Part shown: positions 17,578-27,800 of the stretch, piece after piece
Position numbering within the stretch: the first letter of the stretch is position 1
How the letters are laid out: every line of letters begins with the position of its first letter
Source of the DNA: JAAYJM01 sp964498585
GTDB taxonomy: Bacteria > Bacteroidota > Ignavibacteria > Kapaibacteriales > UBA2268
Length of the DNA stretch: 64,000 nt
Direction of reading: 5' to 3'
Assembly: GCA_964498585.1 (NCBI GenBank)
Contig: CAZCHH010000006.1
Coordinates: 1-64,000, forward strand
Notes under the pieces: generated by a model
What the model was told of the DNA's origin: nothing
Seen by the model: the letters and a program-made list of their open reading frames with translations, nothing else
Databases searched by the model: none
Position numbers and translations under genes: made by a program

Positions 17578-18283
17578 TGCTTTTATTTGTTTTTAGTTGA
17601 AAATCCTGAACATATATTGGTGAAAAATCTTCTGACTTTTCGAATTTTTCCTCATTATACATTTTGTAAGCTAATTTAGAAATATAGCTTGGAAATATTC
17701 CTTTGTAATAATTAAATAAGCTTGCATCATCATTTTTTTGTATTTTACCTTTTAAATTTAAAATTTCTTCAACATCAAAATTACCACAGACAAAGGTTTC
17801 ATTTATTCTATCTATTTGGATTTTTTCAAATTCGCAGAAAATAATATCATTTATTGGCTTTGCTTCTAAATCAAAAATTTGATAATAATAAAAATTCTTG
17901 TGCGATTTAGTTAAAGCCAATATTTGAATATCAGAGTTAATTTTAGCAATATTTTTTAACGAAAAAGCTATAGCTTCAAGGGTGGGAACTGCAATTAATT
18001 TTGGCTTATTTTCAAAACAAATACCTTTAGCAAGTGCAGCTCCAATGCGTAAACCGGTAAAAGACCCGGGACCAGCAGAGACAGCCAGAGAATCTATATT
18101 ATTAATATTTAATTCCAAATCTGATAAAACACGTTCTACCAGAACAGCAAGCATTTTATCATGCTGATTTGATTTGAAAATATTGTATTCAATGAGCAAA
18201 CTATCCGACTGAGATACTGCAACTCCACAGGTTGATGCAGAACTTTCAATAGATAGAATTAAAGGATTATTATTTTTTATCAT
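17558..18283 (-). CDS. tsaB: tRNA threonylcarbamoyladenosine biosynthesis protein TsaB
   Basis: TsaB is the scaffold partner of TsaD in making t6A37 on ANN-decoding tRNAs. The 241-residue protein starts ILSIESSASTCGVAV, the ASKHA-fold phosphate-1 strand, and carries the family hallmark AGPGSFTGLRIG, then GIC and VPTLEAIAF. Length is typical. A -7 box TAAATTTG lies 24 bases upstream (18314-18307) with a partial -33. It overlaps rnr, which follows in the same direction. Confidence 0.94.
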   Translation of the reverse strand: MIKNNNPLILSIESSASTCGVAVSQSDSLLIEYNIFKSNQHDKMLAVLVERVLSDLELNINNIDSLAVSAGPGSFTGLRIGAALAKGICFENKPKLIAVPTLEAIAFSLKNIAKINSDIQILALTKSHKNFYYYQIFDLEAKPINDIIFCEFEKIQIDRINETFVCGNFDVEEILNLKGKIQKNDDASLFNYYKGIFPSYISKLAYKMYNEEKFEKSEDFSPIYVQDFQLKTNKSNENKEY

Positions 18284-18306
18284 AAATCAATTCCATAATA
18301 ACGCTG

Positions 18307-18337
18307 CAAATTTACAAATAAAAGAATAGAATTGAAA
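18307..18337 (-). promoter_or_regulatory. likely promoter of tsaB-rnr
   Basis: On the minus strand TTTC (18337-18334), a 19-nt spacer, and TAAATTTG (18314-18307) fit the Bacteroidota pattern TTTG-N19/20-TAnnTTTG with one mismatch. The predicted leader is short, about 17 bases. The rest of 18284-18628 contains a partial AAAGCATTTGCTTT hairpin (about 18442-18459) also seen in the dispersed repeat at 30152-30169. Confidence 0.45.
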
Positions 18338-18628
18338 GTTATTTTACTCACCTTACAAATTCCACTTTTGAGAAGCTGCTATTCATTATCAACATATATT
18401 ATTCTTTTTTAACTAATCGAATAATTTTAATGTAATTATATAAAGCATTTGCTTTATTTTTTGGATTTCATCATTACAGTGTTTTTCAGTAATAATATAA
18501 AAGTTGATAGAATATATTTTTCTCTTTTTTACTTTAATAAAGTTTATTAACTTTGTAAAAGATAATAATTTTTAGCAATTTAGATAGAGGAACAAGAAAA
18601 ATATTTTATTCTTACAAAGGAAAAAATT

Positions 18629-21460
18629 ATGAAAAAAATTATTACGATTTTATTCCTGTTATTCATTTGTATTAGCGACTTATTATCATTAGAAATTACA
18701 GAGGGAAGAGAGTTTTGGTTTGGTTTGCCATATTGTAAAACGAATAAATTAGAATTTGCTCTTGGAATGTATCCGATTGAAATATGGATTTCTTCAAAAT
18801 ACGACACAAAAGCTACAATAAAAATTAAATCAACCGGATTTGATAAACAATTTGTTGTTCAAAACAATAAAGTAACAAAAGTTGGAATTAATGACAGGGC
18901 TATGTGTAAAGAATCTGAAATTGCTCAGGACAATGGTATTCATATAAAATCCGAGCATCCTGTAACAGTTTATGTCTATTATGCTTATCAATGGACTGGT
19001 GAGGTCTTTAATGTGATTCCTATTGATTGGCTTGGTAAAAAATACGTTTCACTTAATTTATATGAAGATAAAACTGAAGAATTAAATCCACCTCTAATTC
19101 TAATTGTTGCAAGTGAAGACAATACTATTGTTTATTATCAACCAACGAAACCAACTGAAAAAGTAAGTGCCGGAACAAAAAAAGAAGTTAAACTCAATAA
19201 AGGTCAAACTTTCCTTATTCTTGGTAAAGAAGATAATAATGTTCTTCGAAGTCCGGAATCTGATATAACCGGAACATTTATAACATCAAACAAACCAATA
19301 GCTGTTATATCAGGCCATACCAAAGGAACGACTTTTGGTTATACTATTAATCCTTTTAATAAGGAAGAACAATATCGTGTTCGTAATGTAATGCTTGAGC
19401 AGCTATTACCAATAGAACTTCTTGGAACTGAGTATATACCTGTTGCAATTCGGCTAAACAGTTTAGACCCATATCATATAAGATTTTATGAAGGTGATTT
19501 AATCAGATTTGTTGCAACACAGGACAGTACAATCATTTATCAAATGCGACTAGATGGCTCTGGCTTAAAACAAATAACAATTCCTTTAAAAACCGGTGAA
19601 TATTTTGATATTAGTTCACAGGAAAATGTATGTTATTATAAATCTAACTTTCCAATTTTAGTTGGACAATTCAGTAAGGGTTGGTCATATTATAATAAGT
19701 TATTTCAGGGAATTTTTATTAGTTTAACTCCAAAAGAGCGTTGGGGAAATTTTGCCATATTTGATTCTCCATCTAAAGACAAAAATTATATTGATATTAC
19801 TCTTCTTTATGAAGATTTTGAAAATTTATATTTTGATGGAATTAATATGAAAGCATCTGGAGGATTTAGTGCCATAAAAATACCCGGAACTCCTTATGCC
19901 TACATTTCTGAAAAAATTGATAATGGAAATCACATAATTGAAGGACGAAATGGTGCAAAGTTTGGGGCTTATGCTTATGGAAATATGGACGAACTTAACT
20001 ATGGTTTTTCTTATGGATATCCAGTTGGAATTAATTACGCTGAAGCTTGTGAAGATTCTATTTTTATTGATGACTTTGTTTGGGAAAAAAAGGTAAAAGC
20101 AACTGCATATTCAATTAATACATCATTAGATACAAATTGCGCTGGATTATATTCAATATGGGCTTATCCTGAAGAAATTTATAATTACAAATTTAGTGTA
20201 TCAGAATTCAATTCCGGTGATTCTTCTGCTTCTTATGAGCTTTCTGTTATTGATACAACAAAAAATGCTTTTGCTGTTATTAATGTTATGAATCGTTCTG
20301 GCTACAAGACCAACAGGAGCTATAGCTATACAGCACCAGTGGTTTCTCCTCCTGTCGAATTAATATCACCCAAAAACAAATCAGTAAACTTAGATACTAT
20401 TGTCCGCTTAACCTGGAATGAAACAATAAGAGCAGATGGCTATCATTTGCAAATATCCAAAGCAGAAAATTTCTTTGCTAAAATATTAGATACAGCCCTT
20501 ATTTATGACACAAGTTATACCGTTGACTTAGAAATGAAAACAAAGCACTTTTGGCGGGTTAGAGGATATAACTCTGCAGGTTATGGAGAATGGTCTCAAA
20601 TCTGGAATTTTACTACGTATTCTAATCAATCTATACTAATTTTTCCTGAAAATAAATCAACAATAAAATTTGATACAATCAATTTTATCTGGTACAGCCA
20701 TCCAATTGCACTTGCATATACTATTCAAATTGCTAAAGACACGGTATTTCAATCGAATATACATGAAAACATAGTTACTGATACTTTATTTTGTATTATT
20801 AGAGAAAATTTAAATTCTTCGTTTTACTACTGGCGTGTTAAATCTAATAATTCTTTAAATACAGGTGAATGGTCTGAAATTTGGAATTTCCAAACTGAAT
20901 TTGATAAAGCAGTTCTTATTGAACCTCCTAACGATACTTCAAATATTCCAATTGAAGTTAATTTTTTGTGGCAAATGCAAAGCAATACTCCAAAATATAG
21001 AATTCAAGTTTCAAACCAAAGTAATTTTTTATCAATAATAATTGATACAATACTTTCTCAAAATACCTACTCAAAAGTATTGTCCTATAATAAAAAGTAC
21101 TACTGGCGTGTTTGTGCCGGCGATGGCGAGAATTTCGGCAAATGGTCAGATGTGTGGACTTTTACTACCGGCGATTTCTCAGATGTAAAAAATAATGTTA
21201 AAGAAAATAATGTCTTTTCCATTTTTCCAAATCCCGTTGATGACGAACTTTATATTGAATTTTCAAATGACTTTTCAAACAATTGCGAAATAGAAATTAT
21301 TGATATGCAAGGAATTACTGTTTCATCAATAAAAAAATCAAATCTGATTTATGGAATAAACAAAGAGCAAATCTCACTAAAAGATTTACTGGTTGGCACT
21401 TATAATTGTGTATTGAAAATTGGCGGGAACAGGTATTATAAAATGTTTGTAAAGATGTAG
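18629..21460 (+). CDS. T9SS-exported protein with IgGFc-binding-like domain and fibronectin-type repeats
   Basis: 943 residues with a signal peptide (about 1-20). Residues about 25-450 resemble the IgGFc-binding N-terminal domain seen in many FCB cell-surface proteins (GREFWFGLPY; SEHPVTVYVYYAY; repeated threonine-rich strands). Three fibronectin-III-like units follow (about 565-850), each ending in a tract like HFWRVRGYN...GEWSQIWNFTT. The last 80 residues are a T9SS type A sorting domain (IFPNPVDDELYIEF to the C-terminus). It is probably displayed on the surface after PorU processing. A -7 box TAACTTTG is at 18548-18555. Confidence 0.85.
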   Translation: MKKIITILFLLFICISDLLSLEITEGREFWFGLPYCKTNKLEFALGMYPIEIWISSKYDTKATIKIKSTGFDKQFVVQNNKVTKVGINDRAMCKESEIAQDNGIHIKSEHPVTVYVYYAYQWTGEVFNVIPIDWLGKKYVSLNLYEDKTEELNPPLILIVASEDNTIVYYQPTKPTEKVSAGTKKEVKLNKGQTFLILGKEDNNVLRSPESDITGTFITSNKPIAVISGHTKGTTFGYTINPFNKEEQYRVRNVMLEQLLPIELLGTEYIPVAIRLNSLDPYHIRFYEGDLIRFVATQDSTIIYQMRLDGSGLKQITIPLKTGEYFDISSQENVCYYKSNFPILVGQFSKGWSYYNKLFQGIFISLTPKERWGNFAIFDSPSKDKNYIDITLLYEDFENLYFDGINMKASGGFSAIKIPGTPYAYISEKIDNGNHIIEGRNGAKFGAYAYGNMDELNYGFSYGYPVGINYAEACEDSIFIDDFVWEKKVKATAYSINTSLDTNCAGLYSIWAYPEEIYNYKFSVSEFNSGDSSASYELSVIDTTKNAFAVINVMNRSGYKTNRSYSYTAPVVSPPVELISPKNKSVNLDTIVRLTWNETIRADGYHLQISKAENFFAKILDTALIYDTSYTVDLEMKTKHFWRVRGYNSAGYGEWSQIWNFTTYSNQSILIFPENKSTIKFDTINFIWYSHPIALAYTIQIAKDTVFQSNIHENIVTDTLFCIIRENLNSSFYYWRVKSNNSLNTGEWSEIWNFQTEFDKAVLIEPPNDTSNIPIEVNFLWQMQSNTPKYRIQVSNQSNFLSIIIDTILSQNTYSKVLSYNKKYYWRVCAGDGENFGKWSDVWTFTTGDFSDVKNNVKENNVFSIFPNPVDDELYIEFSNDFSNNCEIEIIDMQGITVSSIKKSNLIYGINKEQISLKDLLVGTYNCVLKIGGNRYYKMFVKM

Positions 21461-21574
21461 ATTCTTTATCAGTCAAACGAACAGCAAGTTGTTCACATTG
21501 CTAAAAAATAAAGATGTATTTGTGAAGCTCGTGAAAGCAATTGCTTTATTTTAAATCAGATGAAAGTTTTTTCG

Positions 21575-21647
21575 AGCCAACAGGCGGACTTGAACCGCCG
21601 ACCTGCTCATTACGAATGAGCTGCTCTACCAGCTAAGCTATGTTGGC
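21575..21647 (-). tRNA. tRNA-Thr (CGT)
   Basis: On the minus strand, acceptor arm GCCAACA/TGTTGGC, D-arm AGCTGGTAGAGC, anticodon stem GCTCA/TGAGC with loop TTCGTAA (anticodon CGT, codon ACG), and T-loop GGTTCAAGTCC all fit. Discriminator is U and CCA is not encoded. A strong promoter lies directly upstream. Confidence 0.97.
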
Positions 21648-21654
21648 ACATCTT

Positions 21655-21685
21655 CAAAATTAAGACATTTTCTATTATTTTACAA
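21655..21685 (-). promoter_or_regulatory. promoter of tRNA-Thr
   Basis: On the minus strand TTG (21685-21683), 20 bases, then TAATTTTG (21662-21655), ending seven bases before the tRNA. This matches the Bacteroidota sigma consensus. Confidence 0.7.
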
Positions 21686-21723
21686 GTTATTCCTTTTTTT
21701 ATGAAAATTCTTTTTTTGTTTCT

Positions 21724-21731
21724 TAATTTTG
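21724..21731 (+). promoter_or_regulatory. -7 box upstream of pdxH
   Basis: TAATTTTG, 17 bases before the pdxH ATG. No clear TTG is found at 19-20 spacing, so only the -7 half is supported. Confidence 0.4.
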
Positions 21732-21748
21732 TATAAAAAAGAAGAGAT

Positions 21749-22387
21749 ATGATAGAAAAACTTTTTGACTTACGTAGAGATTATACATCAAGACAATTTA
21801 ATGAATCAATAGCGAAAGATTCTCCATTTGAGCAGTTTAAATTGTGGTTCGATGAAGTATCACAAACTAACTTTTTAGAACCAAATGCGATGATTCTTAC
21901 AACTGCAAGCAAAGATGCCAAACCTTCTTCAAGAGTATTACTTTTAAAACAATTTGATGAAAATGGATTTGTATTTTTCACAAATTATGAAAGCCGCAAG
22001 GGAAGAGAATTAGAGGAAAATCCGAATGCAAATCTGCTATTCTTTTGGGACATACTTGAACGACAGGTAAGAATAGAAGGGACTGTAAGTAAAATTAGCA
22101 GGGCAGAATCAGAAGAATATTTTAAGACCCGTCCTTATAAAAACAGACTCGGTGCTTGGGCTTCCAAACAAAGCAAACCTCTTAAAACCCGTTTCACTTT
22201 AATTAGAGAAGTAGCAAAAACAATGTCAAAATATCCGTTTGAAGTGCCTTTACCACCATTTTGGGGTGGGTATCGTCTTGTTCCAACACAATTTGAATTT
22301 TGGCAGGGACGTTCAAGTCGTCTTCATGACAGAATTCAGTATTTTCTTGAAAATGATACTTGGAAAAAAATAAGACTATATCCATAA
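21749..22387 (+). CDS. pdxH: pyridoxamine 5'-phosphate oxidase
   Basis: An FMN enzyme that oxidises pyridoxamine or pyridoxine phosphate to pyridoxal phosphate (vitamin B6 salvage). The 212 residues span the whole family length. The FMN-binding part reads SSRVLLLKQFDENGFVFFTNYESRKGREL and the substrate and phosphate part ends FWQGRSSRLHDRI, with the expected C-terminal RLYP. The start MIEKLFDLRRDY is standard. It is monocistronic between two tRNA genes on opposite strands. Confidence 0.96.
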   Translation: MIEKLFDLRRDYTSRQFNESIAKDSPFEQFKLWFDEVSQTNFLEPNAMILTTASKDAKPSSRVLLLKQFDENGFVFFTNYESRKGRELEENPNANLLFFWDILERQVRIEGTVSKISRAESEEYFKTRPYKNRLGAWASKQSKPLKTRFTLIREVAKTMSKYPFEVPLPPFWGGYRLVPTQFEFWQGRSSRLHDRIQYFLENDTWKKIRLYP

Positions 22388-22393
22388 TATTTC

Positions 22394-22424
22394 TTGGTAG
22401 AATAAAAAATTTTCCTTAATTTTG
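22394..22424 (+). promoter_or_regulatory. promoter of tRNA-Val
   Basis: TTG (22394-22396), 20 bases, then TAATTTTG (22417-22424), 14 bases before the tRNA. The block TTTTCCTTAATTTTGAA is identical to that before the Ehr-like operon. Confidence 0.65.
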
Positions 22425-22438
22425 AATCCTGTTTATAT

Positions 22439-22514
22439 GGGCTCTTAGCTCAGTTTGGTCTAGAGCGCTTCCTTGACACGGAAGAGGTCGCTGGTTCGAA
22501 TCCCGTAGGGCCCA
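22439..22514 (+). tRNA. tRNA-Val (GAC)
   Basis: Acceptor GGGCTCT pairs with AGGGCCC (one G-U), anticodon stem CTTCC/GGAAG has loop TTGACAC (anticodon GAC, codon GUC), and the T-loop is GGTTCGAATCC. Discriminator A; CCA is not encoded. The remaining 200 bases to the next gene show nothing clear. Confidence 0.97.
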
Positions 22515-22719
22515 CACTCAAATATGTTTTATTCTGCATATTTTAAATAAAGTTTTCTTTTTTAAAATTGATTTGTATTTTTGTATTGAAATTCAATTCT
22601 TTTTTAATTTACCTTTCATATCTTTAATAACAAATAAAAGAATTGATTATTTTGTTTAAATATTTGAAATGTCTTGTTTAAAAGATTTAACTTGAAATTA
22701 GGGAAAGAATAATTTAAAA

Positions 22720-23427
22720 ATGGAAGCATTATTGAACTTTGCTCAAGGACCGCTTTTTCGGTTTTCTTTTGCTATTATGATACTTGGATTAATCCGCCTT
22801 TTTACATTAACAATAATAAATGGATTAGAATCGAAATCAAAAGCAAAAGATAAACCCATTCCAGTTAATTATGTAAAAAAAATGACTTTGGGATATATAT
22901 TTCCTATAAGAGCATTTAGAAAAAAACCTCTTTATGCAGCTGTTTCAATCATTTTTCACATCGGTTTGCTGATTACTCCAATATTTTTAATCGACCATAA
23001 TTTATTATTCCAAAACTCTATTGGTGTTTCATTGCTTGGTATATCTATCTCTAAAGGATTTGCAGATATATTAACTCTTATAACCATAATTTCGGCTCTG
23101 ATATTGTTCATTATGCGTTCAAGCAATGAAGCATCACGCTTCTTGAGTAGGAAACAAGATTACATCTGGCTAATTCTGCTTATAATTCCTTTTTCAACTG
23201 GATTTGTTTGCGCTCAAATTGAAGTGGGACCGTCAGTTTATAGCTTTTGTATGCTTATTCATATTTTAAGTGGATGTGCAATCTTTATTTTAATTCCATT
23301 CACAAAAATTGCACATTGTGTATTACTTCCTTTGGGGCAATGGATTACAGCACGAGCTTGGAAATTTCCGGCAGAAGCAGGTGAAGAAGTTGAAAGAACA
23401 CTTAGCAAACAAGGAGAGAAATTATGA
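22720..23427 (+). CDS. NarI-like membrane cytochrome b subunit
   Basis: 235 residues, five membrane helices, resembling the NarI/DsrM/TmcC group of dihaem b subunits that exchange electrons with menaquinone. Candidate haem-ligand histidines sit inside helices: IIFHIGLLI (about 85) and the MLIHILSG segment (about 183), with a further His near KIAHCVLLP (about 201). The C-terminal tail is cytoplasmic-like. Its stop overlaps the start of a four-cluster ferredoxin gene (ATGA), so the two proteins probably form one complex. No catalytic subunit follows. The family match is by pattern only. Confidence 0.65.
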   Translation: MEALLNFAQGPLFRFSFAIMILGLIRLFTLTIINGLESKSKAKDKPIPVNYVKKMTLGYIFPIRAFRKKPLYAAVSIIFHIGLLITPIFLIDHNLLFQNSIGVSLLGISISKGFADILTLITIISALILFIMRSSNEASRFLSRKQDYIWLILLIIPFSTGFVCAQIEVGPSVYSFCMLIHILSGCAIFILIPFTKIAHCVLLPLGQWITARAWKFPAEAGEEVERTLSKQGEKL

Positions 23428-24218
23428 ATGCTATTTTGACTGATATTACAAAATGCGTAGGATGCAATGAGTGCGTTAAAGCTTGTAAAAAAATCAACAA
23501 ACTTCCAGCAGATAAGCCACGCTTTTGGCAAAAAAATGACGGACTTTCTGCAAGGAATTGGACTTCTGTCCTTCACGATGGTAAATATAACATTCGTAAG
23601 CAGTGTCGCCATTGCATTGAACCTACCTGTGTGTCGGTTTGTCCCGTTGGAGCATTGCACAAAACCGATTCTGGTGCTGTTGTGTATGACAGTTCGAAAT
23701 GCTTGGGCTGCCGCTATTGTATGATGGCTTGCCCTTATGGTATTCCACGTTATGACTGGGATAGCGCGGTGCCTTATATTAAAAAATGTATTATGTGTTT
23801 TGAAAATATAAAAGAAGGAATAATTGACCAACCTGCCTGCACTTCTGTATGCCCGGTTAAAGCTACTATATATGGAGATAGGGCAGAGCTGCTCTCTATT
23901 GCTAAACAAAGAATAGCTGAAAAACCAGAGCTTTATTTGAACCATATTTATGGAGAAAGAGAAGTTGGAGGAACTAATGTTTTGTATATAACCGCAAAGG
24001 ATTGTCCCTTAGATTTCCTTTTTTATTATAATAATCGAATAGATAAAAATGTAAAACTATTAGGGCAACCAAATATCAATGAACCAATACCTTTAACTAC
24101 AAAATGGGCTATGGGAGCTGTTCCATATACTTTTATTGGTATGGGAGCTTTTATGAGTGGTGCTTACTGGATTATTAAACGCCGAGAAAAGATGAGTAAA
24201 AAGGAAACTGAAATATAA
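23424..24218 (+). CDS. membrane-anchored four-[4Fe-4S] ferredoxin (DmsB/HybA-like)
   Basis: 264 residues with four cysteine groups: CVGCNECVKAC; CRHCIEPTCVSVCP; CLGCRYCMMACP; and CIMC with CTSVCP. These are enough for four [4Fe-4S] clusters in the DmsB/NrfC/HybA manner. A single hydrophobic helix near the C-terminus (about 230-250) would tether it to the membrane, as in HybA. There is no Tat signal, so the clusters may face the cytoplasm, unlike HybA. The start has a good ribosome site (AAGGAGAG at 23411-23418) and overlaps the cytochrome gene. It probably passes electrons between a soluble partner and menaquinone. Confidence 0.85.
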   Translation: MNAILTDITKCVGCNECVKACKKINKLPADKPRFWQKNDGLSARNWTSVLHDGKYNIRKQCRHCIEPTCVSVCPVGALHKTDSGAVVYDSSKCLGCRYCMMACPYGIPRYDWDSAVPYIKKCIMCFENIKEGIIDQPACTSVCPVKATIYGDRAELLSIAKQRIAEKPELYLNHIYGEREVGGTNVLYITAKDCPLDFLFYYNNRIDKNVKLLGQPNINEPIPLTTKWAMGAVPYTFIGMGAFMSGAYWIIKRREKMSKKETEI

Positions 24219-24366
24219 TAGCAGAAAATTTTGCGTATGCTGCGCCTGAAAAAATGTAATTGGTTAAGTCCTATTATACGGGAAGAATAAAATTCAGCTT
24301 AATATTTATTTACAAAAAAGAACACACAAGGACTTATGTTCTACGATTTATTATTTCATCTGAATA

Positions 24367-24400
24367 ATTCATCCGATGACTTCCCAGCTATCGGATGAAT
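24367..24400. repeat. palindrome of the TCATCCGATGA family
   Basis: ATTCATCCGAT (24367-24377) and ATCGGATGAAT (24390-24400) are exact complements with a 12-nt loop, 150 bases after the ferredoxin gene. Confidence 0.55.
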
Positions 24401-24475
24401 AGATTCAGTAACGATATTAGAATTTAATAAAAATTAGAGAAAAAAACTTATTTTTTTACAGTATTTTAAACTAAC

Positions 24476-24529
24476 CATTTATTATCAATTACTACCGAAT
24501 ATTTTCCTTAAATTTATGAATAATGCAGG
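24476..24529. repeat. 54-bp element duplicated upstream of two unrelated genes (copy 1)
   Basis: Starts CATTTATTATCAATTAC and ends AATTTATGAATAATGCAGG; the matching copy at 54585-54635 differs by a 3-base deletion and two or so substitutions. It contains TTTTCCTTaAATTT, which is close to the TTTTCCTTAATTTTG promoter block seen at 7031 and 22410. Confidence 0.55.
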
Positions 24530-24561
24530 ATAAATATTTTTTTCATTTACAATTCATTTCT

Positions 24562-24569
24562 TATATTTG
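24562..24569 (+). promoter_or_regulatory. -7 box in the long leader of the sensor kinase gene
   Basis: TATATTTG matches TAnnTTTG. The ATG of the kinase gene is 242 bases further on. A 47-codon open frame (24600-24743, MKQNIHSINLK...) lies between and could be a short leader gene or chance. Otherwise 24219-24811 has no gene. Confidence 0.3.
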
Positions 24570-24811
24570 CAAAGTAGTGAAAATAAGATGATTAAAGTAT
24601 GAAACAAAATATTCACAGTATTAACTTAAAACGACCTAAGATAAATAATTATCTTACAGCAATTCTCTATTTATTTACTTTTTCAAATATTACCAAAAAA
24701 AATTGCAGGAATTTTCTTGTTACAAATCAGATTCATTTCTGAATTATTAAATGATTTCATTATTATTAAATTATTTAATTTAAATAAATTATAAATTAAA
24801 ATATAAAAATT

Positions 24812-27800
24812 ATGAAAAAGAAAATAACGAAATCAGTAATAAATACTAAATATATAGTTTTATTCATCTCGTTAATCAGCATTATGATTATTGTGGGAGC
24901 TTTATTTTATTATAAAAACGAAGAGAGTTCAATAAAAATTAAAGAACATAATAATTTAAGAGCAGTTGCAGAATTAAAGATAAATCAGTTGACCCAATGG
25001 TTGAATGAAAGGATTGGCGATGCAAAAATACTTTCATCTTCTCCTTTTTTTGCAAAAAACATTGGAATATGGTTTGATAATCAAGATAATCAAACTCTTA
25101 AAAATGATATTAAAAATAGATTTCTTCAATATAAAAACATTTATAGTTATAGAGATGTTTTTCTTTGTAGTAAAAATGGAGAAATTCTGATTGCATCTAA
25201 TACAGATAAACATCTTGACTCAATTACTATTCAAAAAATAAAAGTATCTTTTGATAGCAATAGAATTGTTTTTACTGATTTTTATTATTGCAATATACAC
25301 AATGATATTCATTTTGATATAATAACTCCAGTATATAATGAAAAAAACGAATCATTTGCTGTAATAATTATAAGAATTGCACCTGAAGAATACATTTTTC
25401 CACTTATTCAAAGCTGGCCTACACCGAGTAAGACTGCTGAGACTATAATAATAAGAAAAGATAAAGATAGCGTTCTTTTCCTCAATGAACTGCGCCATAA
25501 AAAGAATACTGCATTAAAATATAAATTATCTTTAAAAGAATTAAATGCCCCTGGAGTCCAAGCTGTTAAAGGATATGAAGGTATTTATGAAGGAATTGAT
25601 TATCGAGGAATAAAAGTTTTATCTGAGATTCGCAATGTTTCAAATACTAATTGGTATATGATAGCTAAAGTTGATAAAAGTGAAATATATGCTGAATTGA
25701 ATTACCGTTCTATAATTATTATAGCTTTTGTTATTGTGTTGATATGCATTCTTAGTATAGGTATTTTTTGGATTTATCATTACAGGCAAAGAAATATTTA
25801 TTATCAGTTATATCATAATGAAAAAGAATTGCATGAAATTCAGAAAGAATTTCAAACAACTCTTTATAGCATTGGCGATGCTGTTATCACTACCGATACA
25901 TCAGGAAAAATAAAAATGATGAATCCTATAGCAGAGCAGATTACTGGCTGGACTGAAAGCGAAGCTAAAGATAATTTAATTCAGGAGGTTTTTAATATTG
26001 TTAATGAAAAAACTCGGATTAGAGTAGATAATCCAGTTGATTTAGTTCTTAAAAACGGAAAAATAATTGGTCTTGCTAATCATACTATTTTAATTTCGAA
26101 AGACGGGAAAGAATTTCCTATTGCTGATAGTGGCGCCCCAATAATTAATGAAAATGGAGAAATAACTGGAGTAGTGCTTGTTTTTAGGGACCAAACAGAA
26201 GAATATCTATATCAACAGGAACTCATTGAAAGTGAAACGAGATATAAATCTTTGCATAATGCTTCTTTCGGTGGTATTGCTATTCACGACAACGGAATAA
26301 TTTTAGATTGCAATCAGGGATTATCTGAAATATCTGGCTATTCTTACGAAGAACTAATTGGAATGAATGGTTTAATCCTTTTTGCCGAAAAGTATCGTGA
26401 TGAAGCAATGACAAATATTTTATCCGGATATGAAAAACCTTACGAATCTATTGGTTTGCAAAAAAATGGCATAGAATATCCAATTCGAATCGAAGCAAGG
26501 AATATTCCTTATAAAGGGAAAAGTGTAAGATGCTTTGAATTCAGAAATATTACCGAACAAAAATTATCAGAGGAAAAATTAAAAGAAAGTGAAGAACGTT
26601 TCAGAACAATTTTTGAAAATGCTTCAATAGGACTTTACAGGTCTACTCCTGAAGGCAAGGTTATTTTAGCCAATCAAATGATTGTAAAACTATTAGGATA
26701 CAGTTCGTTTGAAGAACTAGCAAATATTGATTTGAATGAACTTGGATATGCTTGTCCGGAAGATAGGATTAGATTTAAAGAACTTATTGAACAAAATGAC
26801 AGAATTAATGGTTTTGAATCAACCTGGAGAAATAAAAACGGAGGAATTGTTTTTATTCGCGAAAGTTCTAATATTTATAGAAATCCAGATGGAAGCATAA
26901 AATTTTATGAGGGAACAGTTGAAGACATAACAGAGCGAAAAAAAGCCGAAGAGGCGCTTCGTGAAAGTGAGGCATTTATTAGAACTGTTATGGATAATCT
27001 ACCGATTGGAGTCGCTGTAAACTCTGTAGGTCCCGATGTCGAATTTGAATATATTAACGATAATTTTCTTAAGATATATAGAACTACAAAGGAAGCATTA
27101 GCTGAAAAGGGAGCTTTCTGGGAAACTGTTTATGAAGATGAAGAAACTCGCAAAAAAATAAAAAAGCTTGTGCTTAGTGACATTGCCTCTGGAGATGCAG
27201 AACGAATGCATTGGAAAGATATACCAATCAAGCGTAAAGGTGAAGAAACAAGCTATATTAGTGCTATGAATACTCCTATTCCGGGTAGAACACTAATGAT
27301 TTCTACTGTTTGGGATGTTACAGACAGATTAAAAGCAGAAAATTTACTTATTCAGCGAAATAAAGAATTAGAAACTCAATATGAAGAATATGCACGTTTA
27401 AATGAACTTCTAGTTCAAACAAATTATGATTTAGAAATTGCGAAAAGTAAAACTGAAGAAAGCGAGGAAAGGCATCGCTTCTTATTTGAAAATACAATTC
27501 AGGGAGTGGTATATCATTCAAATACTGGTGAAATAATATACGCAAATAAGGCAGCCGCTGATATTTTAGGATTAACAATAGACCAAATGAATGGTTTAAC
27601 TGCAAAAGACCCAAGATGGAGAGCAATTCATGAAGATGGCTCTGACTATCCCGGAGATACTCATCCCTGTTCCATTACTTTAAAAACCAGTAAACCGGTA
27701 TTTAATAAAGTAATGGGAGTTTTTAATCCCCAAAAAAACTCTTATAACTGGATTAATATTAACTCTATCCCAAAATTTAAAAACAACGACTCTATGCCAT

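Noticed and set aside
23259..23945. A 228-codon open frame on the minus strand
   Set aside because: It lies opposite the cytochrome and ferredoxin genes, which have clear family motifs; its translation has no domain-like pattern.
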